This document shows, in pieces, positions 8,103-17,888 of a stretch of DNA of 64,000 nucleotides. The notes below the pieces were generated by a model, which saw only the letters and a program-made list of their open reading frames with translations, did no database searches and had not been told where the DNA came from. Every line of letters starts with the position of its first letter. Positions within the stretch are counted from its first letter, which is position 1. Both the position numbers and the translations under genes were made by a program. This DNA is from an uncultured Pseudomonadales bacterium. Lineage in GTDB: Bacteria; Pseudomonadota; Gammaproteobacteria; Pseudomonadales; Azotimanducaceae. The stretch spans positions 4,005,154 through 4,069,153 of the forward strand of contig OY282447.1 of NCBI GenBank assembly GCA_958296165.1, written 5' to 3'.

Positions 8103-11100
8103 TCAAGGGCGGAACTGCAACGTGCGCGGCTTGAGCCGCGCCGGCTGCGAGACCAGCCGCCAGGCCGTTTCCACCCATTCGCAAATCAGCCGCCGCGTAT
8201 CCCGAGGATCGATCAGCTCCTCGATCTGGAATCTCGACAGCGGCCCCACCGGGCCACGGGCGCTCTCGATGCGAGACATCAATTCGTCGCGCAGGGCGCG
8301 CGGATCCTCGGCTTCCGCCAGCTGGCGCTTGTATGCCGCTTCGATGCCTCCCTCCGGCGGGATGCCGCCGACATCCGCCGCCGGCCAAGCCACGCGCACC
8401 GAGGAGCGCGAACGGGGCGTGGCGTAGTTGTTGCCCGCCACGCCAAAGCTGCGGCGCATCAACACGGTGAAGATCGGCACCGTCACCTGCGAGAACGCCA
8501 CCATCCACTCGCCGCCGCGCCGGATGGTGCCGGTGATCTCGTGTTCCAGGCCCACCGCGAAGCCGGGGTTGTCGATGAGATTGAGCACCGGCAGGTGGAA
8601 GAGATCGCAGAGGTCCAAATGGCGGGTGAGCTTGCTGCAGCCGTCGGCGGTCAAGGCGCCGCCGTTGGCGTGCTGGCTGTCGGACGCAATCACTCCCAAG
8701 GGGTGGCCGTTGAAGCGCACGAAGCCGGTGATCTGGTCGGTGGCCCAAAGCGGGCCGATCTCGAAGAACGAATCGCGGTCGGCCATCAGCCGGATCGCCT
8801 TGCGCATGTCGAACGTGGTGGTGCGCTTGCGCGGGATGAGGGTGAACAGTTCTTCCTCGCGGCGGTCCGGCGGGTCGTCGCTGCGCGGCGGCTGTACCGG
8901 CGCGGTCTCGTAGACGCTGCCGGGCAGGTAGGAGAGGAAGCGCTGCGTCAGCGCCGCCGCGTCTGCTTCCGTCTCGGCTAGGTTGTCCACGGAGCCGTTG
9001 CGGCAGTGAATGTGCCAGCCGCCCAAGTCCTCCTTGGTGATGTCGTAGCCCATGGCGTGCTGCACCACCGGCGGCCCGGCCACGAACAGTTGCGCGATGT
9101 CGCGCACCATCACGGAAAAATGGCCGAGCACGGCCTTGGCTGCGCCGATGCCCACCACGCTGCCGAGCAGCATGTTCACCACCGGTACGGTGGAGAGCTG
9201 CTCCGCATACATCGCGCTGCCGAGGTGGCCGGGCAGAAATGAACCGCCGCCGCCGGCAACGCGCGGCCGACCGGCCTTGATGGCGCCGCTGCTCTCCTTG
9301 GCCTTGCTCTCTCCTTCCTTCTTTTGCGCCGGCACCATCGCGGCCACGCTGCCGCCGCCGGACGAGCCGTCCAGCAAGCGGATGGAGGGAACGTGCAGTT
9401 CCAACGCGAGACGATCCAAATAGCCGCTTTTCGCGCCGATGGCGCCGTCGGCATGGCCGCCGCGAGATGTGAAGTCGTCGGCGCAAACCACCACCGAGCG
9501 GCTTTCGATCCTGCCCCAGCCGCCGACGTGGTTGGCGGGAGTGAACGCGGCGATGTTGCCTTCGTCATCATAGGAGGCGAAGCCGGCGACGCTGCCCACT
9601 TCGCGGAAGCTGCCTTCGTCCAAGAGCAAGTCGATGCGTTCCCGGCAGGTCAGCTTGCCGCGGCTGCGTTGGCGCACCACCCCTGGGTCTTCGGACCCCG
9701 GCGCCAAACGCTGCAACGCCAATGCCTTCATGGTGGCGATGTCCTCGAGCAGGGGCGCCCAAGTGTCGTCCACGCTGGGCCGAACGCGCTCTGCGCCTGC
9801 CGCCGGAGCGATGGCGGCGAAGACTTGGCCGGCTTCCACGTTGTCGCCGGCGTTCAAGGGTTGGGCAGCCGCTACTACGCCGTCGCAGGGCGAAACAACC
9901 TGCGATTCCATTTTCATGGCGCTAACGATCAGCAGCGTGTCGCCGGCCTTCACGCTGTCGCCTTCTCGAGCCCGAATCTCCAATAGGGAACCCGCCATCG
10001 GGCAAGCCACGGCTTCATGGCCCGGCGCTACTTCCAAAGCCGCCGTCGCGGCGCCGGCGGGAGCGGCACCGGCGCCGTTGACGGCTGTCACGCCCATCAC
10101 TGTGGCCTGCTGGCGCAGCAACGCCAATGCGCCGTTGCCGTCGCCGTGCGCAGCGGGGGAGAGCAGGGCGGGCTGCTCGTCTAGCAGAGTGGTGCGGGCG
10201 TCGCCGCCGCGTACCGCCGGATGGCTCAGGATGGCCTTGAGCTGGCCCAAATTGGTGGCCAGCCCGCTCACGTGGAACTCGTCCAAGGCCCGCAACGTGC
10301 GATCCACCGCCGAGGCGAACGTGGCTGCGGAACTCGACGTGCCGATCACTTTGGCCAGCAGCGGATCGAATTGCGGCGGCGGCGCGTAGCCGACGTAGCC
10401 GCAGGCATCCACGCGCACGCCGGCGCCGGAAGGCTCTTTGTAGGCGCTCAAGTTGCCAGCGCCGCGCGCGACCACTCGTGCCTGCACCGCGAATCCAAGC
10501 GGCGCTCTTATTGCCTCTTGATCGCCTAGGCCGAGAGAGGCCAGCGTCGCGCCGGCGGCGATGTGAAACTGCGCTTCCACGAGGTCTACGCCGGTCACCT
10601 GCTCGGTGACGGTGTGCTCCACTTGGATGCGCGGATTGCATTCGATGAAGTAGTGCTCGCCCGTCTCCGGCAGCACCAGAAACTCTACCGTGCCGGCATT
10701 GACGTAGTGCGCCGCCTGCACGAGGCGGACGGCGTCCGCCAGAATGCGCTGCCGCAGCGCTTCGTCCAAATTGGGCGCTGGGGCCGCTTCCACCACTTTC
10801 TGATTGCGCAGTTGCACGGAGCAGTCGCGCTCGTGCAGATGAACCACATTGCCGTGCGCGTCTGCGAGAACCTGCACTTCGATGTGCCGCGGGCGCACGA
10901 CGCGCTTTTCGAGAAACAGCGTTCCGTCGCCGAAGGCTGCGGCTGCCTCGTTCCGGCAGCGCTCGAATGCCTCCGCCATCGCTTGCGGCTCGTCCACGCC
11001 GCGCATTCCTCTGCCGCCACCGCCGGCGGCTGCCTTCAACATCACCGGATAGCCTAGTTCCGCGGCCAGCGCTTGTGCGTCAGCCGCGCAAGTGAGCGGC

Positions 11101-11537
11101 TGCTCGCTGCCCGGCATCACAGGAATCTCCAACGACTGCGCCAGGCCGCGGGCACGGACCTTGTCGCCGAATAGCTCGAGAGCGGCCGGCGGCGGGCCGA
11201 CGAAGGCGATTCCCGCCGCTGCGCACAGTTCCGCGAACGGCGCGTTCTCGGCCAGGAAGCCGTAGCCGGGGTGGACGCAATCGCAGCCATTCTGCTCGGC
11301 TGCCTTAACCAGCGCTTGGCCATCGAGGTAGGCGCTGACGGGGTCTTGCGCCGTGCCGTTGCCGATCTCGGTTGCGCTGGTCGCCATCCGAGTGTGCAGC
11401 GACAGTGCATCCACCGGCGCGTAAACAGCTACGGACTCCATCCCCAAGGCATGCGCCGCCTTGCTGATGCGAATGGCGATTTCGCCCCGGTTGCTCACCA
11501 GTACCCGCTTGTGCAGCCCTGCTTGCATCTGTCGCAT
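8103..11537 (-). CDS. fused acyl-CoA carboxylase: biotin carboxylase - biotinyl domain - carboxyltransferase
   Basis: About 1144 residues from ATG 11537, which follows a purine-rich GCGGGGG; an ATG at 11624 would add a non-conserved leader. Biotin carboxylase spans roughly residues 8-450 (RVLVSNRGEIAIRI, ATP-grasp glycine loop AAAGGGGRGMRG, YFIECNPRIQVEHTVTE). The biotinyl domain follows, with modified lysine K542 in AMKMES. The carboxyltransferase spans about 610-1144, with beta-type GSSGGGS and MGYDITKEDLGG and alpha-type NLIDNPGFAVGLEHE segments. The enzyme carboxylates an acyl-CoA with bicarbonate and ATP in the cytosol. All three activities in one chain is an uncommon but known architecture. 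Whether the substrate is acetyl-, propionyl- or another acyl-CoA cannot be told here. Confidence 0.9.
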   Translation of the reverse strand: MRQMQAGLHKRVLVSNRGEIAIRISKAAHALGMESVAVYAPVDALSLHTRMATSATEIGNGTAQDPVSAYLDGQALVKAAEQNGCDCVHPGYGFLAENAPFAELCAAAGIAFVGPPPAALELFGDKVRARGLAQSLEIPVMPGSEQPLTCAADAQALAAELGYPVMLKAAAGGGGRGMRGVDEPQAMAEAFERCRNEAAAAFGDGTLFLEKRVVRPRHIEVQVLADAHGNVVHLHERDCSVQLRNQKVVEAAPAPNLDEALRQRILADAVRLVQAAHYVNAGTVEFLVLPETGEHYFIECNPRIQVEHTVTEQVTGVDLVEAQFHIAAGATLASLGLGDQEAIRAPLGFAVQARVVARGAGNLSAYKEPSGAGVRVDACGYVGYAPPPQFDPLLAKVIGTSSSAATFASAVDRTLRALDEFHVSGLATNLGQLKAILSHPAVRGGDARTTLLDEQPALLSPAAHGDGNGALALLRQQATVMGVTAVNGAGAAPAGAATAALEVAPGHEAVACPMAGSLLEIRAREGDSVKAGDTLLIVSAMKMESQVVSPCDGVVAAAQPLNAGDNVEAGQVFAAIAPAAGAERVRPSVDDTWAPLLEDIATMKALALQRLAPGSEDPGVVRQRSRGKLTCRERIDLLLDEGSFREVGSVAGFASYDDEGNIAAFTPANHVGGWGRIESRSVVVCADDFTSRGGHADGAIGAKSGYLDRLALELHVPSIRLLDGSSGGGSVAAMVPAQKKEGESKAKESSGAIKAGRPRVAGGGGSFLPGHLGSAMYAEQLSTVPVVNMLLGSVVGIGAAKAVLGHFSVMVRDIAQLFVAGPPVVQHAMGYDITKEDLGGWHIHCRNGSVDNLAETEADAAALTQRFLSYLPGSVYETAPVQPPRSDDPPDRREEELFTLIPRKRTTTFDMRKAIRLMADRDSFFEIGPLWATDQITGFVRFNGHPLGVIASDSQHANGGALTADGCSKLTRHLDLCDLFHLPVLNLIDNPGFAVGLEHEITGTIRRGGEWMVAFSQVTVPIFTVLMRRSFGVAGNNYATPRSRSSVRVAWPAADVGGIPPEGGIEAAYKRQLAEAEDPRALRDELMSRIESARGPVGPLSRFQIEELIDPRDTRRLICEWVETAWRLVSQPARLKPRTLQFRP

Positions 11538-11714
11538 CCCCCGCGTTTGTACCGTGCGAAGTGAAGCGGAAACGCGGCGCGGTTGTCTAGCGCCGCGGAT
11601 CGACGCGTGCCCACCCCTGCCCACGCCCGCCTCGCGGCAGCGGTCTCAGGCCGAAGTCCGCCTAGCGGCGGAGTTGTCGTATTCTCGCGAGTTTCATACC
11701 GAATCGGCGCACCG

Positions 11715-12971
11715 ATGACTGATAGAGCGTCCACCGATCCAAGCGCCCGCCGCTCGCTGCCGATCGCGCTCGTGGCAATAGCGGCATTCGCCATTGGCGG
11801 CGAAGGCGGCGAAGAGACGCAGCGCGAGGCGAACGACACGACGGCGCCCTCGTTGACCGCGCCAGCGCCGGCCGGCGACGAGGCGCCGTCCGCCGAGTTC
11901 ATGGCAGAGGTGTATGCCGTATCGGATTACGGCGTGCGGCTCTACGACGAGCGCCGCTACATGGAAGCGGTGCCGTATCTTCTGGCCGTAGCACAATACG
12001 GCTTCAAGCTGGCGCAAGCGTCGCTCGGCGACATCTATCTGCACGGTCGCGGCGGCGTGGAGCGCGATCTGCAAGCGGGCCTCGGCTGGCTAGGCGCCGC
12101 GGCCGAGCCGCGTACGTTGAGCCGGATCGAGAGCTACTACCAACAAGTGCTAGCGCAGCTGCCGGCCGAACAGGCGAGCCTGGCGCGGCACTTGGCAGCG
12201 CGGTATCGGGCCGAGTTCGGCGCAGCCGCGCGTGGCGTCGCTTGCGAGGTGTTCGGCAGCGTGGTGGAAGACCTGCGCTGCCGCTTCGTAGACGATCGGG
12301 AGTTCGAGTCTGCAATGACAAGCGAGCCGGAGGTCGTCTACGCCGATGGCGAATACGTCGAGGAGATGGTCGTCACCGCGCCCATCGTCACCGTCCCGGC
12401 GCCGGACTTCGGCCGCATGCCTTCTGGCGAGTTCATCTCACAGGTGTACGACGCGGTCAATCGCGGCAGCGATCTGTACCGGCAGAAGCGCTACAAGGAG
12501 GCGCTGCCCTATCTGCTCGTCGCCGCACGGCGCGGCTTCAAGTGGGCACAGGCGTCGGTGGGCGACATCTACCTGCATGGGCGCGGCGGCGTGCCGGCGG
12601 ATCTGGAGGCCGGGATAGGGTGGCTGGGCGTGGCCGCGCAGCAGCGCACCACCAACTCCATCGTGCAGTTCTACAAGACCAGCAGAGGGCTCTTGCCGGA
12701 GCGGTTCACCGATGCGGCCGTCGCGGAAATCGTCGGCGACTACCGCACGCAGTACGGCCACGAGAAGCATCGAGTGGCGTGCCGGTTCGATGTCGACGAA
12801 GGCCGCAGCTTCAGCCTGCGCCTAAAGAGCCTGCGCTGCCACTTCATCGACGAAGCCACGCAATGCCGAGACATCTCTATCGACGACAGCGATTTGGGTG
12901 GCGAGGTGCAATCGCGCTGGACGTGCCGGCCGCTAAGCGGCACGCGCGGCATCGACATGCGGCGCAACTAG
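11715..12971 (+). CDS. Sel1-like repeat protein with internal duplication, N-terminal membrane anchor
   Basis: About 418 residues from ATG 11715; the open frame extends upstream to 11583 but without a plausible start. A hydrophobic stretch (LPIALVAIAAFAIGG) near residue 15 suggests a membrane anchor or signal. Two halves of roughly 150 residues are clear duplicates: YDERRYMEAVPYLL...LAQASLGDIYLHGRGG and YRQKRYKEALPYLL...WAQASVGDIYLHGRGG, each followed by a WLG(A/V)AA segment, an FY/YY helix and a cysteine-containing tail (RGVACEVF, HRVACRFD). The YLHGRGGV..DL.AG..WL pattern is the Sel1/TPR-like repeat used for protein-protein contacts. Likely periplasmic or membrane associated; function unknown. 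Confidence 0.7.
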   Translation: MTDRASTDPSARRSLPIALVAIAAFAIGGEGGEETQREANDTTAPSLTAPAPAGDEAPSAEFMAEVYAVSDYGVRLYDERRYMEAVPYLLAVAQYGFKLAQASLGDIYLHGRGGVERDLQAGLGWLGAAAEPRTLSRIESYYQQVLAQLPAEQASLARHLAARYRAEFGAAARGVACEVFGSVVEDLRCRFVDDREFESAMTSEPEVVYADGEYVEEMVVTAPIVTVPAPDFGRMPSGEFISQVYDAVNRGSDLYRQKRYKEALPYLLVAARRGFKWAQASVGDIYLHGRGGVPADLEAGIGWLGVAAQQRTTNSIVQFYKTSRGLLPERFTDAAVAEIVGDYRTQYGHEKHRVACRFDVDEGRSFSLRLKSLRCHFIDEATQCRDISIDDSDLGGEVQSRWTCRPLSGTRGIDMRRN

Positions 12972-13035
12972 AGGCCGTGAGCGCGGTGCCGTCCTCTGCG
13001 GCCTAACGTTGCATGAAGGACGCTCGGTGGAGTGC

Positions 13036-14661
13036 CTACCGAGCCAACAGCACGGTCAGGCGCGGCTGCTCGGTGGCGGCGCGACGATGCAGCAGGATGT
13101 CTTGTTTGCCGTCGTCGTTCATATCCGTTAGGTACACGTTGCGTTCGTTGTTCGGGACGGTGACGGCGAGCGTCGTCGGTTGTCGCGCGAACAGGCGCCC
13201 GGACCGGTTGCCGGCGAATACGGCGAGTTCGTGACGGCTCTTGCCTCGAATCAGATCCACGTGCCCGTCGCCATTGACGTCGCCGAGCAACACAGGGGCA
13301 AAGAACACGTCCTTGTTGAGTGGCCGGATGGCCGGTCGGATCTTATGTACTGCGGTCGGCTGATCGGGATACGCGTCGTTCTCCATGCGGTAGAACTCCA
13401 GATTCATGGTGATGGAACTGCCGGCCACGGCACGGATGATCTTGGTAACGCCCATGTTGACGTTGCCGATCATCATGTCGCTGTCGCCGTCGCTGTCGAA
13501 GTCCTGCACGACGAGCCAAGAGTAGCCGGCTGGCGAGAGTCCGCCAGCCCAGCCCTTCGATTGAGCTGCGGTGCTCGGTTGTGAAGCGAACACGGTGGCC
13601 GCGCCTTTGCGAGCGCCGAAGTGTGCTTGGTAGCGGCTGCGCAGCCGTATCAGGCTGCGTCCGCGCAGGGTATGGGTGAGCAAGTCGGCTACGCCGTCGC
13701 CGTTGAGGTCGCGCACCAGCCGCAACACGGTGTTCGTGGTGCGTCGCCGCAGCCCGACCATCAGCGCGAATGCGCTTGTGTCGCCGAAGCCAAAGACGAG
13801 CGAATAGACGCCATCGGAATCGAAGGGTGCGCCGGCGGGGACGGATTGCGCTTCGGCGTCGAAGCCGCCCTTCACGTTCTGGCGATGCACGTCGAAGTGG
13901 CCGCCGTTCCAGAACGCGAGGTCTTGGCGACCGTCGTGGTCGTAGTCGAGTGCGTGAACGCGGCTCATGTACCAAGGGATCGTGGTCGGCGAGAGACCCG
14001 CTGCGCCGTAGCTGTGGCTGTCGCCGAAAGCGGTCTGGTCGCGGAAGGGCTCTGGCGGGCCGAGCAGGACGGGTGCGGCGAACGAGCCGTCCTGCCTCTG
14101 CACGGCGATCTGAAAGCCGTCGAGATGCGGCACGACCAAATCGTCGAGACCGTCGCCGTTGACGTCACGCGTGATGTCCACCGCCGCGACCTCTCCTTCG
14201 ACTGCACGCAGGTGGTGCGTTCGGATTGGTGCCAGCGGACGCTCGACGAGCGCGTCTGGGTCGAACCAGTGGATGCCTTCGCTGTTCACGATGACCAGCC
14301 GATCGCGCCCGCCGATCCTAGCCACATCCGCAAACGCGACATCGGCGCGGAGCGTTGCATCTAGGGCCTGCGCCCACGCGCCGTCGCCATCGAACGCATG
14401 GATTTGCAGACGGCGTTCCCCGCTTCCGTCCGTGTGCAGCACGGCGATGTCGGCGAGAGCCCCGCCGAGCAGGAAGCCGGTGAACACCGTCTCTTGCTTG
14501 CTGGCGGTGGTGGCAACCGCGTATTGGTCGAACGCCGGCGGGTCGCCGTTGGCGGCGACCGCGCAGCCCAGGACTACCCAGCAAGCATGTAGCGAACCAA
14601 TGCCCCAGCGGCATCTTGCCGCGCGTCGGCTTGGCGAGTGGCTAGGGGCGCATGTTCTCAT
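13036..14661 (-). CDS. secreted FG-GAP/VCBS repeat protein
   Basis: 541 residues with an N-terminal signal-like segment (LHACWVVLGCAVAANG near residues 24-39) followed by calcium-binding-type blades: DVNGDGLDDLVVP, DYDHDGRQDLAFW, DLNGDGVADLLTH, DFDSDGDSDMMIG, DVNGDGHVDLIRG and DMNDDGKQDILLH. These DxDxDG..D loops define FG-GAP/VCBS repeats forming a beta propeller like integrin alpha chains. Such proteins are exported and often bind surfaces or sugars, but no catalytic domain is attached here. It is convergent with the Sel1-like gene and divergent from the molybdenum hydroxylase genes. Confidence 0.85.
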   Translation of the reverse strand: MRTCAPSHSPSRRAARCRWGIGSLHACWVVLGCAVAANGDPPAFDQYAVATTASKQETVFTGFLLGGALADIAVLHTDGSGERRLQIHAFDGDGAWAQALDATLRADVAFADVARIGGRDRLVIVNSEGIHWFDPDALVERPLAPIRTHHLRAVEGEVAAVDITRDVNGDGLDDLVVPHLDGFQIAVQRQDGSFAAPVLLGPPEPFRDQTAFGDSHSYGAAGLSPTTIPWYMSRVHALDYDHDGRQDLAFWNGGHFDVHRQNVKGGFDAEAQSVPAGAPFDSDGVYSLVFGFGDTSAFALMVGLRRRTTNTVLRLVRDLNGDGVADLLTHTLRGRSLIRLRSRYQAHFGARKGAATVFASQPSTAAQSKGWAGGLSPAGYSWLVVQDFDSDGDSDMMIGNVNMGVTKIIRAVAGSSITMNLEFYRMENDAYPDQPTAVHKIRPAIRPLNKDVFFAPVLLGDVNGDGHVDLIRGKSRHELAVFAGNRSGRLFARQPTTLAVTVPNNERNVYLTDMNDDGKQDILLHRRAATEQPRLTVLLAR

Positions 14662-14860
14662 TGGCGGCCGAGCGCGTGCGATACGGGCGTCACTCTACGC
14701 TCTGTTGCGCCTCGGCGCGACGCGCCGCTGCTTGGGCAGGCTAGGCAGGCGCTAAGGCGACTAGGCCCATTTTGGCCGTGCGCAATGCGCCGTCCACGAT
14801 CGCCGGAAAGCGCTACACTGAGGCCGTCTTTTGAGGAACAGACGGTCGGAGGGAGAAGCG

Positions 14861-15331
14861 ATGGCGACATTGCGCCTGAACGTGAACGGCGAGCAGCGCA
14901 CGCTTGATGGCGTGGACGATGCCACGCCGCTGTTGTGGGTATTGCGCGACGAGCTGGGCTTGGTGGGCACCAAGTTTGGTTGCGGCATCAGTCAATGCGG
15001 GGCATGCACCGTGCTAATCGACGGCAATCCGGTGCGTTCGTGCTCGTTTCCGGCCGCAAGCGTCGCCGGCGAGATCACGACGATCGAAGGGCTCGCGGGG
15101 CCGAACGGCGAGTTGAATCCCGTGCAGCAGGCGTGGGTGGATCTGGATGTCGCGCAGTGCGGCTACTGTCAAGCCGGCCAGATCATGGCGGCAGAAGCGC
15201 TGCTGCGCAGCAACGCCAATCCCACCGACGCGGACGTCGACCAGGCGATGGCTGGCAACATTTGCCGCTGCGGCACCTACATCCGCATTCGCAAGGCCGT
15301 CAAGACGGCCGCCGCCAACCGCGGCGCTTGA
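14861..15331 (+). CDS. (2Fe-2S)-binding small subunit of a molybdenum hydroxylase (IorA-like)
   Basis: 156 residues from ATG 14861, preceded by a good ribosome site (GGAGGGAGAAGCG). Two iron-sulfur clusters are recognisable: the plant-ferredoxin type in [15 protein letters not shown] and the four-helix-bundle type in [11 protein letters not shown] with NICRCGTY. This matches the small subunits of isoquinoline 1-oxidoreductase, aldehyde and xanthine dehydrogenase families, which pass electrons from the molybdenum site. It lies 14 nt upstream of the catalytic subunit, forming a two-gene operon without the usual FAD subunit, as in the IorAB type. Substrate unknown. Confidence 0.9.
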   Translation: MATLRLNVNGEQRTLDGVDDATPLLWVLRDELGLVGTKFGCGISQCGACTVLIDGNPVRSCSFPAASVAGEITTIEGLAGPNGELNPVQQAWVDLDVAQCGYCQAGQIMAAEALLRSNANPTDADVDQAMAGNICRCGTYIRIRKAVKTAAANRGA

Positions 15332-15345
15332 AGGAGGAACTAGAG

Positions 15346-17583
15346 ATGGTTGCGTTGAACTACCAAGGCATTCAAGACATATTCGATGCCGTCAACAACC
15401 AGCGCTGGGCAGGCGCTGGCGGGTTCCAGATCGCCAAAGTGGGCCGCCGGGACTTCATGAAGATCACCGGCCTGGTCGGCGGGGGCTTGATGCTGTCGTT
15501 CACGCTGCCGCGCGCGTCCGCCAAGAGCGGCCCGTTGCAGCCGAACGGCTATGTTCGCATCGACGAGACGGGCATCCTGATCTACGCCAAGAACCCCGAG
15601 ATCGGCCAAGGCGTGAAGACCTCGCTGCCGATGATGGTGGCCGAGGAGCTGGATGCGGCTTGGGACGACGTCCAAGTCGTGCAGGCGCCGGTCGATCAAG
15701 CCACTTACGGGGCGCAGTTCGCCGGCGGCTCCATGTCCACTCCCATGAACTGGCTGCCGTTGCGCAAGGCCGGGGCCACGGCGCGCGCCATGCTGGTAGG
15801 AGCAGCCGCGCAGCGGCTGGAAGTGCCGGTCGACGCGCTCTTCACTCGGGACAGCCACGTCGTACACAAAGACACGGGGCGCAAGCTGGCCTATACGGAT
15901 CTGGCCGCGGCAGCTGCCGCCATGCCCGTGCCCGAAGCCGATTCCGTAGCGCTCAAGGAACCACGCTACTTCCGCCTGCTGGGCAAACGCATTACGGGCG
16001 TGGACAACGACGCGATCGTGCGCGGCGAGCCGCTGTTCGGCATCGATCAGACCCTGCCGGGCATGAAAATAGCCACCTACCAGAAGTGCCATGCGATCGG
16101 CGGCAAGGTGAAATCCGCCAATCTCGATGAAATCAAGCAGATGCCGGGCGTGCATGACGCCTTCGTGCTGGCCGGAAACGGCAACGCGATGGAACTGCTG
16201 CCCGGTGTCGCCATCGTGGCGGACAACACTTGGGCGACGATTCGCGCCAAGCGCGCTTTGCGGGTGGAATGGGACGAGAGCGAAGCCGCCACGGACAGTT
16301 GGAGCGGCGCGTCGGCGAGCGCCGAACGGCTGCGCGGCGAATCCGGCCAACGCGTAGTGGATCAAGGCGATGTGGATGCCGCGTTCAACGCTGCCGCCAA
16401 GCGCATCGACTCGTCCTATACCTACAACTTCGTCACCCACGCGCAGCTAGAGCCGATGAATTGCACGGCGCACTACCAGGATGGCGCCATCGAGATGTGG
16501 TCGCCGACGCAGACGCCGGGCTTCGCCATCGCCAACGTCGCCAACGTGCTCGGCATCGACCCTGCCAAGGTGACCGTGCATCAGGTGCGCTGCGGCGGCG
16601 GCTTCGGGCGCCGCCTCTACAACGACTTCATGTGCGAGGCAGCCGCCATTGCGCAACGCGCCGGCGTGCCGGTGAAGCTGCAATGGACGCGGGAGGACGA
16701 CATGTGCTGCGACCTCTTTCGCGCCGGCGGCTTCCACCAGCTTGCCGGCGCCGTGGACGGCGACGGCAAGGTATCGGCTTGGCGCGACCACTTCGTCACC
16801 TTCACGAACGACGGCAAACGCCCGGTCAGCGGCCTTTCAGCGCGCGTGTTCCCGGCCGAGCTTTTGGCCAACGTCCGCTTCGAGCAAACGCAATTGGATT
16901 GGAGCACGCGCTGCGCGGCGTGGCGGGCGCCGGGCTCGAACGTGTTTGGGTTTGTGGTGCAGAGCTTCCTGCATGAACTCGCGCAGGCAGCCGAGCGCGA
17001 CCACTTGGAGGTGCTGCTCGAGGTGCTGGGCGAACCGCGCTGGCTAACGCAGGGCAACCCGCAAGCGTTGCACACCGGGCGCGCCGCCGGCGTCGTGAAG
17101 CTGGCCGCAGAGAAGGCCGGCTGGGGCAAGGAAATGCCAGCCGGCAGGGCGTTGGGCTTGGCGTTCTACTTCAGCCACGGCGGCCACATCGCCGAAGTGG
17201 CAGACGTGAGCGTGGACGCAAACAAGAAGGTGAAGGTCCACAAGGTCACGGTGGCCGCGGATGTGGGCCCCATCGTGAACTTGAGCGGCGCCGAGAACCA
17301 GATCGAAGGCGCGGTGGTCGATGGCCTTTCCACCATGCTCGGCTTGGCGGTGACGTTCGAGAACGGGCGGGCGCAGCAAACCAACTTCGACAAGTACCCG
17401 ATGCTGCGGATGCCGGCGACGCCAGAGGTGGACGTGCATTTCGTAGCCAGCGACTACCCGCCCACCGGCTTGGGCGAACCGGCCCTGCCGCCGCTGGCGC
17501 CAGCCGTGTGCAATGCCATCGCCGCGGCCACCGGCGCGCGCATCCGCACCCTGCCGATCAGCGAGGAGGGCTACACGGTTTAG
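15346..17583 (+). CDS. molybdopterin-binding large subunit of a molybdenum hydroxylase (IorB-like)
   Basis: About 745 residues, starting at ATG 15346 behind GGAGGAACTAGAG. A Tat-type signal is visible near residue 35 (GRRDFMKITGLVGGGLMLSF), so the complex is probably exported folded to the periplasm. The conserved GGGFGRRLYNDF segment contacts the cofactor, and GLGEPALPPLAPA near the C-terminus carries the catalytic glutamate of the xanthine dehydrogenase/isoquinoline oxidoreductase family. The reaction is hydroxylation of an aldehyde or N-heterocycle using water. Electrons would leave through the upstream Fe-S subunit; a cytochrome partner is not encoded nearby. Confidence 0.9.
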   Translation: MVALNYQGIQDIFDAVNNQRWAGAGGFQIAKVGRRDFMKITGLVGGGLMLSFTLPRASAKSGPLQPNGYVRIDETGILIYAKNPEIGQGVKTSLPMMVAEELDAAWDDVQVVQAPVDQATYGAQFAGGSMSTPMNWLPLRKAGATARAMLVGAAAQRLEVPVDALFTRDSHVVHKDTGRKLAYTDLAAAAAAMPVPEADSVALKEPRYFRLLGKRITGVDNDAIVRGEPLFGIDQTLPGMKIATYQKCHAIGGKVKSANLDEIKQMPGVHDAFVLAGNGNAMELLPGVAIVADNTWATIRAKRALRVEWDESEAATDSWSGASASAERLRGESGQRVVDQGDVDAAFNAAAKRIDSSYTYNFVTHAQLEPMNCTAHYQDGAIEMWSPTQTPGFAIANVANVLGIDPAKVTVHQVRCGGGFGRRLYNDFMCEAAAIAQRAGVPVKLQWTREDDMCCDLFRAGGFHQLAGAVDGDGKVSAWRDHFVTFTNDGKRPVSGLSARVFPAELLANVRFEQTQLDWSTRCAAWRAPGSNVFGFVVQSFLHELAQAAERDHLEVLLEVLGEPRWLTQGNPQALHTGRAAGVVKLAAEKAGWGKEMPAGRALGLAFYFSHGGHIAEVADVSVDANKKVKVHKVTVAADVGPIVNLSGAENQIEGAVVDGLSTMLGLAVTFENGRAQQTNFDKYPMLRMPATPEVDVHFVASDYPPTGLGEPALPPLAPAVCNAIAAATGARIRTLPISEEGYTV

Positions 17584-17604
17584 GACGATGCGTGGCTGAA
17601 GTGG

Positions 17605-17630
17605 GGAGGCTTGGCCTCCGCCTTCGGCGG
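17605..17630 (+). terminator. possible terminator hairpins after the molybdenum hydroxylase operon
   Basis: Two overlapping GC stems lie 21 nt after the stop: GGAGGC-TTG-GCCTCC (17605-17619) and CCGCC-TTC-GGCGG (17618-17630). They share bases, so only one can form at a time. There is no clear T-tract, which makes this a weak candidate. The rest of the roughly 300 base gap up to 17889 holds the 18-bp repeats at 17730 and the translation start region of the next gene; no gene was seen in it. Confidence 0.3.
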
Positions 17631-17729
17631 CGCTTGATTACTAAGCTACTGCTGGCGCCGTGCGTTCGGTTGCGCACGTGTGGTTAGTCGTCGCGCCTTG
17701 GCGTGGCGAATGATGCCGATGCGCGCGAG

Positions 17730-17777
17730 GAGCCCTCAGCGCGCAGAGAGCCTTCAGCGTGCAAAGAGCCTTCGCTT
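17730..17777. repeat. 18-bp imperfect tandem repeat
   Basis: Two full units, GAGCCCTCAGCGCGCAGA (17730-17747) and GAGCCTTCAGCGTGCAAA (17748-17765), are followed by a partial third starting GAGCCTTCGC. They lie in the gap before the YqiJ-like gene. The repeat could be read as short peptide repeats on the minus strand, but no start or conserved protein supports that. Confidence 0.6.
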
Positions 17778-17888
17778 TCCTTCCGTATTGTTTGCACAGA
17801 ACTTCCCACGTTCTTGAGTTGCTCCTGCCGGCTGGACTGCTGACAATATATGTCAACGCGGCCGGCGCCGCATCGTGGAGGAATAGTC

